DNA from: Hevea brasiliensis
Taxonomy: Eukaryota > Streptophyta > Magnoliopsida > Malpighiales > Euphorbiaceae
Assembly: GCF_030052815.1 (NCBI RefSeq)
Contig: NC_079504.1
Span: 57,167,502-57,231,501 of the forward strand
Length of the DNA: 64,000 nucleotides
Reading direction: 5' to 3'
Part shown: piece by piece, positions 1-10,974 of the stretch
Layout: each line of letters starts with the position of its first letter
How positions within the stretch are numbered: position 1 is the first letter of the stretch
Translations under genes and position numbers: made by a program
The notes under the pieces: model-generated
What the model was told of the DNA's origin: nothing
Database searches by the model: none
What the model saw: only the letters and a program-made list of their open reading frames with translations

Positions 1-2731
1 TGATAATGAGTTCTGTGTAACCCTAAATTCATGAAAAACCCTATGAGACCCTTAATGAAGACTTAATTAAAGCAATTTCTATGAATTTATAAGTTAAGAA
101 AATGAAAAGAAATAAGCACAAAGCAAAGAAAGATAAGAAGTTTTCAGGTATTATGGAAGAGATGGATATAAACCCGATAAGAGCAAAATTTAGTCAATTA
201 AATTTAAGGGTCTAATATTGACAAAAAATGAGGGTTATTAATTTAATTAATTGAGATTATGAAAATTAAATATAATTATTAAAAAGTCAAAATTTAATGA
301 TTATAAACTTCAAAATAATTACAAAATTGCCATTACACTTATTTACAAATTTGTCATTGAATAGTTAATTAATGTATATATAAATTATTGAGGCAAAATT
401 TCATCTTCTTCATCTTCCCATTCCCGTCCAATATCTCTCTCATCTTTCTCAAATTCTCCATTAACACACAAAAACTAAGCTTTGAAACTTTGATTTCCAC
501 CTATAATTCCTTTAGAAAGCCTAAAGCAAACCCTAAACTAAAGCCTAATTAGTAGAGAGCACTCAAGAAAACCAAAAGAAATTGAGAGTTTGGGGCAAGA
601 GGAATTTCAGCCAAGGTGGTTCCATGAGGGGAGTGAAGATTTGGTTAAATTGTAGGTTGATTTAGGCCAAGGAGAGCTTGAAGACAAGGTTAGTGCTATT
701 AAATCCCTTGGATTTTGAAGTTATACAAAATTGATTTAAGGTTTGCTAAATTTGGGAATTTTAATTGTTGTGTTCTAACTGATGTAATTATGCCTAAATT
801 AATTTAATTGGGCATCCAATTGTTGATATGAATTAATGAGATGACCAAATAATTGAATGGGTGTGATGTTGTGTGTTTAGGCAAATTCTGGACGCTTGAG
901 TCTAGTAGGTTTGAATGGCTATAAGTAGAGTTACATAGCCCTAATTGGTGTGAGGCCAATTGGAGATTAAACCTTAGACATAATGCCAGAAATTTCATGA
1001 AGAAAGCTTTCCCACAAACTGACCATAGCTTGCCCTAAAATTCACTGGAATCTAGATGTGGCATTCTAGATCTAGACAGAATGACCATATGAACAGTGTT
1101 TAGTTTTTTAAGCATAACTTACTCTAAGATGATCCAAATGACCTGATTCTTGAACCCATAGAATCCTGAGACATAATAGAACATTTTTCATGAAGATCAA
1201 GGAACCAAATTTCGAACCTAACTAATTCAAAGTGCTAGGCAAATTCAAGTTATCAAATCTGCCTGGTTCTGGAACAGTAATGAGTCAATGGACCAGTCTT
1301 GGAAAATTGATCATAACTTGAGTTCTAAAACTGAAAATGATATGATTCAAAAAGAAAAATAAAGATAAGACATAGAGGAACAACTTCCATGAAGTGTGAC
1401 CCAACAGACTTTGCATCATAACTAATTTGTTAGGACAAATTGCAACACCAAATCTGGACCTTGAGAAAGGTTCATGAAATAACTTATTATATGATATAGA
1501 ATTAACCAAAATGATTTGTTAACCACATAACTCACTTGAAAATGAGATTGGGACCTATTTTTCCATCACAAATGGAATGACCATGATATGCTAATGAATA
1601 ATACCTATGAATAGTACATAAAATAATATAACGACACTAAATTGCCCAATGTACGCCTAAACTTATGTGGAGAGGTTGGATCAATTGGTATACCAATTAG
1701 GGACCATAGATTGCAGTACTGCTTATATGAATAATCATTGATAGATAATATATGTCTGATATGATTATTCTTCTAGCTTTATGCCTAATAAGATATGATT
1801 ACTGACTTTTATACCTGACATGCTTTCTGGCTTTATGCCTACCCGCTGGCCTTGTGCCTGATATGACATGATGTATACTTGGTAGACACACAGGGTGTCT
1901 AACTAGTATACTCCCGTGTATCCAGTCTTAACAGTCAGTTATAGGTTACTTGGGCACTGATATGATTTAATAAGCTTTAATATTAAATAATTACATGATA
2001 AAAATCCCAAACACATAATATGCTGCTTCAGAGCAACAAAAATACTCAATGACCTATAATTGATAAATATACATTTTTTTAAACACTATACACATAAAAT
2101 AGTTGCTTGTATTTATTTAGTTTATTTTTATTTTATTATTGCACCACTAAGCTTTATGCTTAGCGCGTTGGTTTTTTTCCATTGCGTAGGTGCTGGAGAT
2201 AAAGAGAAAGCCCAGTAGACATCCGACTGCGAAATTTGGAGTCCAGATCTGCATAGAGTCCAGTGTCACCATCCCCATTGCAATGCATTTTGGTAGGGCT
2301 GCATTACGCCATATTATTGTATTGTGTTTCTGTTTACTATAATCAATTCTGGAGTTTTATTGTAAATTATCAATTCATGTAATTAATTTGTACATTGATG
2401 TAAATTAATAAAATTCGAGTATTTCACATATGAATTGAATGGGAATGGATATGTATGAAAATGATTGTAAGAATTGAATGTGAGATGATGATGAGATTAT
2501 GAATTAGAAATTGAAAATTTGATATGAGATTTTCAAACAGGTGAATAGTGTAATACGTCAATTGTTAAATAAATAAGGAAACTCTGTTAGTTTCTCCATT
2601 TGAATATTTTGGTTTAATTAGTAATGAAATTAAAATTAATAATAAATAGAATAAAATAAGATAAGGTGCTCTGATACAGAATGTGGCACACCTTGCTTGG
2701 CTACACTATAGACTGAATAAGTGGTGTCACA
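1..2731 (+). mobile_element. Partial LTR of family C (copy A), left end outside the window
   Basis: Closely matches, in order, the long LTRs of element C (52291-55856 and 57352-61040), for example the block around 690-870 against 53200-53330. It ends in GTGGTGTCACA at 2731, the same end as the C LTRs. No primer binding site follows, so this is a 3' LTR or a solo LTR rather than a 5' LTR. Its right flank (2732 on) is the tail of another LTR, so A inserted there; its target duplication cannot be checked because the left end is missing. It holds a small hairpin at 2147-2163 (CTAAGC/GCTTAG). ORFs within it are short and antisense, with no protein family recognised. Confidence 0.85.
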
Positions 2732-2998
2732 GTTTTATTGTATTTTTAGCCGACACCACGCAGAATTTCTATAAAAATTTTTAAATGATAATTTATTTTT
2801 AAATAAATTTTATGGCATATATCTAATCCAAAGACCCTTTAATAAATCTTTTATCATCATTTTACACTTAAAAATGAATTGGAATTGCTTTAAAATCTCT
2901 TGTAATATGTCTAATGGGTTATCAGTAGGTGAAGTTCGGTAATTTATTCGGTATACTACGGGATTATGTTATACCTTATAGAGGGGTAAGGTGTGACA
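2732..2998 (+). mobile_element. 3' tail of a Tekay-type LTR (copy K)
   Basis: Matches the last part of the D-type LTR (compare 10720-10969): the 'taatgggttatcagtag' block, then the conserved end reading through 'gaggggtaaggtgtgaca' at 2998. Its 5' part is missing because copy A interrupts it. What follows lacks a tRNA-Met primer site, so this is the end of a 3' LTR or solo LTR. A short ORF across 2929-3183 runs through this tail and is not a gene. Confidence 0.7.
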
Positions 2999-3197
2999 GT
3001 ATTTGTATGGGGGATATTGGTCACTCTAACCCTGCAGTGAAGGGTCTCAATACCAATAGTAATCAACAAGTGAATGATATCCTTATAACCTATTTGAAGA
3101 ACATGATCATTAGTTGCCCAAGCTCTATAATCTACCCAATTTATTATTGCTTCATCCAAAACATCAAAGAAACAAAGAATTAGAGACTAATTTGAAA
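2999..3197. other. Non-coding flank, pre-insertion target of element F
   Basis: About 200 bases with no recognisable coding or repeat signal. It continues at 37580 once element F is removed. The other side of F carries a minus-strand gag scrap, so this may be more of the same relic, but I could not recognise any protein motif in it. Confidence 0.5.
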
Positions 3198-3202
3198 GGT
3201 TG

Positions 3203-4043
3203 TGTAACACCTTACCCCTCCATAAGGCATAACATAATCTCATAGTATACTTAATGAATTACCGAAGTTCGCCAACCGATAACCCATTAAATACACTACA
3301 AGGGATTTTAAAATAATTTTGTCTTCTTTTGAAGGTGGTGAGCACTTTTAACAGGTATTAAAAACTTTTAAGTTCATTTTAAAAACTAGGTAAAAATTCT
3401 GGCCCTTTTTATTTTTCCGCAAATTTTGTAAAAATTTTGGCAGAGTACCGTCTATAATTGAGAAAAACCAAAAATTTAAAACCTGTAAAAAAGAACTTCC
3501 AATAAATCACTTCACAAGTCCCAACCTCCAAATAATCTCAAACCAACATCATCAACCACAATTCAACTCAAAATTTTCAGATCAAACCATTTCAAAATAA
3601 TTTCATCAACATTGCATTCAATAAAGCTCATTTACATTCACAAGTTTAATTTACATATATAAAATCAAAAAATAATATTATTACAATTTACTGTACAACT
3701 GCTCAATTTTACATTAGTACATATGACACTACGATATTTACATCAAAATAACTACAATAGTATAAATAAATATCCGTTCAAAAAGGTCAATGTAGTCTTC
3801 TCAATAGCAGCTCACTCTGCTACTTTCTCCTTGCCCTTATCTACGATAGCAAAATAAGCTATCGCTGAGTAAAATTTACTCAGTGGTGCATAATAAAAAT
3901 TTAAAATATTGTAAATAAAATATTTATTAACAAATCATAATTCAATCATTTCACAATCTCATTTCACAATTTTCAAATCACATTAATAATACAATTTTGT
4001 CAAATAATTTCATAAACACAGTGTTACCAATCCATACATAACT
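3203..4043 (-). mobile_element. 3' LTR remnant of element F
   Basis: Reads almost base for base like 34053-34880, the corresponding part of F's 5' LTR. Both share the unusual 'gtcttcttttgaaggtggt' segment and the hairpin pair before the LTR end. Only the last roughly 840 bp of the LTR survive. The rest was lost when an I-type LTR inserted at 4044 and a later deletion removed everything up to F's integrase. An inverted repeat lies at 3844-3864 (CGATAGC/GCTATCG), followed by another at 3865-3883 (CTGAGTAAA/TTTACTCAG). Confidence 0.8.
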
Positions 4044-4133
4044 TGTGACATCCCTTACCCGTCTACAGTGTAGCCGAGCAAGATATGCCACACAGTGTAC
4101 CGGAACACCCTACTTTAATTCAATCATTTTTAT
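4044..4133 (-). mobile_element. LTR copy I (B/C-like family), 3' end portion left of D
   Basis: In reverse complement this reads as the typical end of B/C LTRs: a 'ggtgctccgg'-like block, 'ggcatatcttgctcggctacactgtagacggg', then a TGTCACA end. It starts at 4044 directly against TAACT of F's LTR, the likely left target duplication. The copy continues at 10975 beyond element D. Confidence 0.8.
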
Positions 4134-4552
4134 TGTAACACCCCTATGTTCGGTAGTGCGTTCTACTGTTCCAATGACCAGTGTTGTCTGGACAGCTAGG
4201 ATGCCTAGAACTACACTTTGATATGAGTGAGGAGACATAAAATAATGAAATACAAGTAGAGAAAATACAAGAAAAACAAAGGAAAAATAATAGCAAAGAA
4301 ATGTAACCAAGTTAAACGAGCCGAGAACCCTAGCGATGGGTCACCGCACCGGAAAGTCACGGCGTGGATCGTTGACTAGCCCTGGACCTCGGGGAACCCT
4401 GGAAAATATTTTTTGGACTTAAAGAGACATTAATTGAAGTATAAATATCATTAGAAATATTAAATAAAAATTAAATAATTAGTATAAAGAAAAGTGGGAA
4501 ATCGAAAAACGGACAAAACCCGGTGTTACCGAAAAATCGGGAATACAACCCG
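4134..4552 (+). mobile_element. Truncated 5' LTR of element D
   Basis: Starts TGTAACACCCC and matches 7272-7690 of the 3' LTR up to the 'gaatacaacccg' block. After 4552 the sequence jumps into RT coding sequence instead of the 'aataggggcattg' seen at 7690. The junction is therefore a deletion breakpoint. Confidence 0.9.
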
Positions 4553-7225
4553 GTGTGGCTCCAATTTGTTAAGAAGAAGGATGGTACTCTTCGCTTATGT
4601 ATAGACTACCGGCAATTGAATAAGGTGACAATAAAGAATAGATATCCATTGCCTCGCATTGATGATCTGTTTGATCAGTTGAAGGGTGCAGCTGTATTCT
4701 CCAAAATTGATTTGTGATCTGGTTATTATCAGTTGAAGGTGCAAGAGCAGAGTATTCCAAAAACTGCTTTCAGAACTCGGTATGGCCACTATGAGTTTCT
4801 AGTAATGCCATTCGGGTTAATAAATACTCCAGCTGCTTTTATGGATCTGATGAACACTATTTTCAGATCATATTTCGACCAATTTGTGGTGGTGTTTATT
4901 GATGACATTTTGATATATTTGAGGAATGCAAAGGAGGATGACAGAAATCTGCGGATTGTACTGCAGACTTTAAGGGAGAAACAGCTATACACAAAATTAT
5001 CGAAGTGTTAATTTTGGCTGAAAGAAATCTCCTTTTTGGGACATGTTGTGTCAGCTGAAGGGATCAAGGTAGATTCCAGCAAGGTAGAAGCTATCCTTAA
5101 TTGGAAGCCGCCCAGGAATATCACAGAAATTCGCAGTTTTCTGGTTTTAGCTGGATATTACTATCGGTTTGTGAAAGGGTTTTCTATGTTATCTTCTCCA
5201 CTGACCAAACTGCTTCGGAAAGATGTAAAATTTCAGTGGACTGATAAATGCCAGCAGAGTTTTGATGAGTTGAAGAGGTGTTTAACTGAAGCTCCAGTCC
5301 TCACTTTGCCTACTCCGGGTAAAGAATACACAGTTTATAGTGATGCTTCTCACAATGGGTTAGGCTGTGTACTAATGCAAGATCGAAATGTTATTGCATA
5401 TGCATCACGCCAGCTGAAATCGCATGAGAGGAACTACCCAACACATGATCTGGAGCTAGCAACTATTGTTTTTGCTCTAAAGATCTGGAGACACTATTTG
5501 TATGGGGAGAAATTCTACATTTACACAGATCACAAGAGCTTGAAGTATTTAGGCACCCAGAAGGAATTGAATTTGAGGCAGAGGAGATGGTTAGAACTCC
5601 TTAAAGATTATGATTGCTTAATAGACTATCAGCCAGGGAAAGCAAATGTGGTGGCTGACGCCTTAAGTCGCAAGACTATGGCAAGTCTCAGAGTTTCTCC
5701 TTTGTCCATGGTATATGAATTGAAAGCACAGCATGCCAGTTTAGAGATTGATGATGAGGGACAGACAGTAGTTGCATGGCATGTACAGCCAGTGTTGATT
5801 GATCAGATCAGAATAGCTGCTCAGAGTGATGATAAATATCAAAAGCTACTGAAAGAAGTCCAGCAAGGCAAGAAACCTGAAATCTCTGTGAGAGATGATG
5901 GTTTATTACTACATTAGGGCAGAATGTGCGTTCCTAGTGATGTGGAATTGAGACAGATCATTATGAAGGAAGCACATGAGTCTCCTTTTGCTATGCACCC
6001 TGGTGGAACTAAAATGTATAGAGGGCTGAAAGAGCATTACTGGTGGATGGGTATGAAGAGAGATATAGCTGAGTTTGTTTCCAAATGCCTAACTTGTCAG
6101 CAAGTGAAGGCAGAACATCAAGTTCCAGCTGGTTTGTTACATCCTTTGTCAATACAAGAGTGGAAATGGGAACGAATAACTATGGATTTTGTTACAGGAC
6201 TTCCATGGACAAAGAGTGGTCATGATGCAGTATGGGTTATAGTTGACAGATTAACCAAGTCTGCTCACTTTTTGCGAGTTCGGATGGATTATAGCCTGGA
6301 AAGATTGGCCAGATTGTACATATATGAGATTGTAAAATTGCATGGAGTGCCAGTATCAATTGTGTCTGACAGAGATCCTAGGTTCACTTCTAGATTCTGG
6401 GGTAGTCTTCAGAGAGCCCTAGGAACTAGATTGAACTTCAACACAGCATTCCACCCACAGACAGATGACCAGTCTGAGAGGGTTATTCAGATATTGGAGG
6501 ATATGCTACGGGCTTGTGTTATTGAATTTGAAGGTAGTTGGGATACACACTTGCCTTTGATTGAGTTTGCTTATAACAACAGCTACCAATCAAGCATTGG
6601 GATGCCTCCATATGAAGCTTTGTATGGTAGAAAGTGTAGAACTCCCTTATGTTGGGATGAAGTAGGTGAAAGGAAGATGATTGGGCCAGAAATTGTTTAG
6701 CAGACAGAGGAAAAGATTAGATTGATCAAAGATAGACTTAAGGCTGCATCAGATCGTCAGAAGTCCTATGTTGATCTGAAGAGAAGAGATATTGAATATA
6801 CAGTGGGTGATAAGGTATTCCTCAAAGTTTCTCCTTGGAAGAGAATTGTGAGATTTGGCAGAAAGGGGAAACTGAGTCCTCGTTTCATCGGACCATATGA
6901 GGTTCTGGAAAGAGTGAGTCCTTTGGCATATCGGTTGGCATTACCTCCAGAGTTAGCAAGGATACACAATGTCTTCCATGTGTCCATGTTAAGGAGGTAC
7001 AGATCTGACCCATCTCATGTACTATCGGTTGAAGAGATTGAGGTAAATTCAGACCTCTCATATGAGGAAGAACCCATAAAAATTCTGGCATATGAGGTGA
7101 AGCAGCTGAGGAATAAACAGATACACCTGGTTAAAGTGCTGTGGAACCATCATTCAGGCCAGGAAGCTACTTGAGAACGTGAAGATGATATGAGGAGACA
7201 GCACCCACAGCTGTTCAGAGACTAA
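4553..7225 (+). pseudogene. pol: D pol: RT, RNase H, integrase and chromodomain, five in-frame stops
   Basis: One continuous frame encodes the reverse transcriptase palm, RNase H and integrase of a plant chromovirus. It begins inside RT at '[20 protein letters not shown]' and carries the catalytic FIDD at 4895-4906. RNase H follows with 'VYSDAS' and '[10 protein letters not shown]'. Integrase has the HHCC zinc region at about 5970-6110 and the catalytic Asp residues in 'MDFVTGLP' and 'SDRDPRF'. The Glu segment reads DDQSER where relatives have DGQSER, a Gly-to-Asp change. The C-terminus has the GPY/F-like 'FIGPYEVLERV' and a chromodomain-like tail at about 7063-7180. Stops lie at 4715 (TGA), 5009 (TAA), 5915 (TAG), 6698 (TAG) and 7172 (TGA, where relatives have Trp in the chromodomain). 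No frameshift is needed. Gag, protease and the RT N-terminus are deleted, so it cannot make a functional polyprotein. Confidence 0.92.
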
Positions 7226-7234
7226 TGCCAGGTA

Positions 7235-7271
7235 AAATTTCGAGACGAAATTTATTTAAGGGGGGGAGAAT
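7235..7271 (+). promoter_or_regulatory. Pre-PPT hairpin and polypurine tract of D
   Basis: An 8-bp inverted repeat AAATTTCG/CGAAATTT with loop AGA spans 7235-7253. It is followed by the purine tract 'aaggggggagaa' at 7258-7270, just before the 3' LTR at 7272. The tract is the plus-strand primer site for reverse transcription. The hairpin recurs at the same distance in elements B and C. Confidence 0.85.
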
Positions 7272-10200
7272 TGTAACACCCCTATGTTCGGTAGTGCGTT
7301 CTACTGTTCCAATGACCAATGTTGTCTGGACAGCTAGGATGCCTAGAACTACACTTCGATATGAGTGAGGTGACATAAAATAATGAAATACAAGTAGAGA
7401 AAATACAAGAAAAACAAAGGAAAAATAATAGCAAAGAAATGTAACCAAGTTAAATGAGTCGAGAACCCTAGCGATGGGTGACCGCACCGGGAAGTCACGG
7501 TGTGGACCCTTGACTAGCCCTGGACCGCGAGGAACCCTGAAAAATATTTTTTGGACTTAAAGAGACATCAATTGAAGTATAAATATCATTATAAATATTA
7601 AATAAAAATTAAATAATTAGTACAAAGAAAAGTGGGAAATCGGAAAACGGACAAAACCCGGTGTTACCGAAAAATCAGGAATACAACCCGAATAGGGGCA
7701 TTGTGGTCATTTGACACCCCGAGTTGTCTTTTGACCTAAATGTCCATTAAAAATAAATAATATTACACTTGGAAAATATAATGAAAAATAAATTTAGGGG
7801 TACCTAATGTAAATAGTAAAAATGGAGGGTAAATTGACTAATTATCAATTAAAACATATAAAATAATTTAATTAAGGTGAGTGGACCACTATGGATTAAA
7901 TTAAATACTCAATGGGCAGGTGTAAATCTACTAACCAATCTGCAATTAATCTTCTTCAATTGAGAATTCCCATTGCCGCATGAAAGCTCAAACTCCTCCC
8001 ATGGCCGCCCACCTTCAAGCCTTTACAAATCCATGATCAAGCCATCTTTTCCCATACTTATCTTCATTAAAGTTTATCCTCACCTTGCAAGGAAGAGTTT
8101 GATAACAATTTTAAGAAGTTTTGGTGAAGATTTAAGAAGTCTCATCCATAGGTAAGTTTGAGTTTTTGATTGTTGCTTTGTTAAAGTTTGTAAGGATATT
8201 ATGGGTGTTTGATTTATGAAGAAATTTTTGAGGTTTGATGTTGAATGTGAATGTGTACTTTTGGCAGCCATGGAAACACCTTGAAGGCAGTTTATTTGTG
8301 CTTGTAAATGGTGAATTAAATGATTGATTAAATGTATATTGTGTAGGAAATTGTTTTGGTGATGTATACTTAGTATATGTAAATGTAAAATGAGATTTAA
8401 AGCTTGGAAAGTAATGGAATGTAAGTGTACCATTGTAGTAGTTTGTTAACTCTTGAAGAATGCTGGAATTCATGCTTGGTTTATGGAATAATGATGTTAA
8501 AATGTGTTGGTTGTTATGGCAGTTTGAATGCATGTATGATGGTGTGAAGTTGGACATGTAAATGAGCATGAATTGGTGATTGAATTGTTGTAAATTGAGT
8601 TGGACAAATTCTGCACTTGTTGGTGCACATTGAATGTAATTGTAAGCTGCCAAAATGACCTATAATATGTTGTAAATTATGTTTAGGTTGTGGTACAACC
8701 AGAATTGGTTTGAATGTTAAGTTTGGTGAGTATTAAAAGTGATGCTTGATGTGTATGCAAGAATTGCAATAAGGCAGTTTGAGTTTTAGGCCTAGAACTT
8801 TAATTGTGTGGCTCCAATTGGTATGAGACCGATTGGAGGTGAAACTAGGCACAAAATGTGCCAACTTTCATGAAGGACGCTTGCCAAAATTCTGCTTGCA
8901 AGGTAGCTTGAAAAATGACCAAATCTGGATTAAGTGCAATTGAGGCCTGAAAATTGACCATTTGGGCAGCAGTTAGTGTTTAGGCCATAACTCACTCAAA
9001 ACAGGTCCAATTGACCTGAAATTTTAACCATGAAATCTACAAGTCTTATGAAGACACCAAAGCCCAGAAATGACCATAAGCAAGTCAAACAGTTTGCACA
9101 AATTCGGGTCCAAAAACTGGCCGAACCTAAAATGACCTAAAGTGACCTAAAGTGATCAATTTTGATGCATTTTGACCAGCAATAGTAAAATGACCATAAC
9201 TTGGTCTACATAACTCAGAATGACCTGAAATTTTGCCCCGCATTCCATAAGACATAGATCTACAAGTTTGTAGTTTTGACCAAAAATCGAGGGAACTAGG
9301 TCGTCCGGCTAGGTAAAACTAGTATCCCGGAATCCAGCAAATTGCAAGAAAATGCAGTATACACGGAAATGAACTTGGTAACATGTACCAACCCTAAAAG
9401 ACTATCGAATGTGACATGCTAGTAACATTAAAATCTAATTTACCTAGAATGCATCGAGGCTCGATATATTAGGTTGATTAAGCAAATAATAGCATTCAGT
9501 GAATTACTTATCAAATATTATCGTTAGAGACAGTTTAATTTAGTACTGAAACACTTCAAATTGTGTTTCTCAGTTAGCAAAGACTCAGGAAAAGGGAAGG
9601 AAACACTGAGTCAAGACCAGGAGACAGTTATCAGAGGTTTGTGCACAACAACTATTTCTTTTGAATTTTTTCAAATGAAATGAATTATGACTATTTGTAC
9701 ATTATTGTTTTAAATTGTGGAAATGTGTTTGAATGAATATTTATTGCTAGAAAAGCATTGTAAATGGTTTGAAACTGTGAAAAAATTATTTGAATGATAT
9801 TGATGGATACTTATTGATTGAAAAGCATTAGAAATGGTTTGAAACCACAGCTATCATGTATATTGATTGTATTCCTCGCTAGCTTGTTTAGTGGAACGAA
9901 TTGAATTCCCTCTCTGGCTGAAGTGTTGAGGTGTGTGCCTGTTGAGGACGAATCGAATGAGTACTCATATTTTTGCTAGCTAGCTATGTTATTCCTCATT
10001 AGTCATCGACTTTTGGGACAAATTGAATACCTCATTAGCCATCGGCTTTTGGGACAAATTGAACCTTGGAACATGATTAAGCTGTGTGTGATTTATTGAT
10101 ATGTATTGTGAGATTGTGAAATGAATTTAAACTCTTATTGATATTCACTGTCTTTTGAAGTTAACTATGTTTTGATCTCTGAGATTTATTGTGATATTGT

Positions 10201-10969
10201 GTTAAATTCCTTATGACATTAATTGTCTTGAATTTAACTATGATTTTACGTATCCATCATTTATATGATTTATGAATTGTGATTTAAAGTTGTATTTGGT
10301 TAATGTTGTGCACCACTGAGACATTGTCTCAGTGATAGCTTTTCATTCTTTGTCGCGGTGAAGACAGACAGGCAGCGTGAACTAAATTTGCTAGTACATC
10401 CAGCGAGAGATTATCGGGTATAATGAGTATACCATATTTTGCATTTTGTACTGTAATGTATATTCACTGTATGTATATATTGTTTTTGGTTTTGAGCAGT
10501 TGTAAAATTAAAATTGTACCTTGAAGTTGTAAAGTAAATTATGAGTTATTTTGACTTATAAATTTTGTATTATATTTCTTTTATCTCATCCTTTGAAAAT
10601 ACTGAAAAAAATGGTTGTGGATTTGAGTTGAGAAAAATATTGTGTAATTTAACTGTTGGAGTTGAGATTGGGAAATATATTTGAAGTGCTTTTTACAGGT
10701 TTTCTGAAGAACTGTTTTATCCAAAATACAGATGGCACTCTGCCAAAATTTTTACAGAAATTCCAAATAATTCAAATGTGTTAGTTTTATCGCTTCAGTT
10801 CAAAAAGGTTTTTAACACCTGTAAATAGTGCTCACCATTGTAAAAGAAGTAAGAAAAGTTTTTAAAATCCCTTGTAGTATGTTTAATGGGTTATCAGTAG
10901 ACGGAGTTGATAATTCAATAGGTATATTACGGGATCATGTTATGCCTTACAAAGGGGTAGGGTGTGACA
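7272..10969 (+). mobile_element. 3' LTR of element D
   Basis: Complete LTR of about 3.7 kb, TGTAACACCCC to GTGTGACA. Solo LTR R2 (27971-31543, opposite strand) is the closest other copy; its first bases read the same TGTAACACCCCTATGTTCGG. Internal landmarks are the palindromes ATGAGTACTCAT (9957-9968) and GCTAGCTAGC (9975-9984), and a near-perfect 21-nt inverted repeat at 10314-10334. The 173-aa antisense ORF at 8132-8653 has no recognisable domain and is taken as chance. Confidence 0.92.
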
Positions 10970-10974
10970 TTTAT

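Larger units (their letters stand above)
4134..10969 (+). mobile_element. Element D: Tekay/Del-like chromovirus with internal deletion
   Basis: Flanked by perfect TTTAT duplications at 4129-4133 and 10970-10974. It has a truncated 5' LTR (4134-4552), a pol pseudogene (4553-7225), a pre-PPT hairpin and PPT (7235-7271) and a complete 3' LTR (7272-10969, about 3.7 kb). Lost are most of the 5' LTR, the primer site, gag, protease and the first part of RT. Over the 419 bp of 5' LTR that remain I count roughly 19 differences from the 3' LTR, about 4-5%, so the insertion is not very recent. The element sits in plus orientation inside minus-strand LTR I. Confidence 0.92.

Noticed and set aside
2929..3183. 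84-aa ORF crossing 2998
   Set aside because: It begins in an LTR tail and reads across the LTR boundary into unrelated flank.
8132..8653. 173-aa antisense ORF in D's 3' LTR
   Set aside because: No recognisable domain, His/Asn/Thr-rich composition typical of reading AT-rich LTR backwards, and overlapped by another ORF in a different frame.
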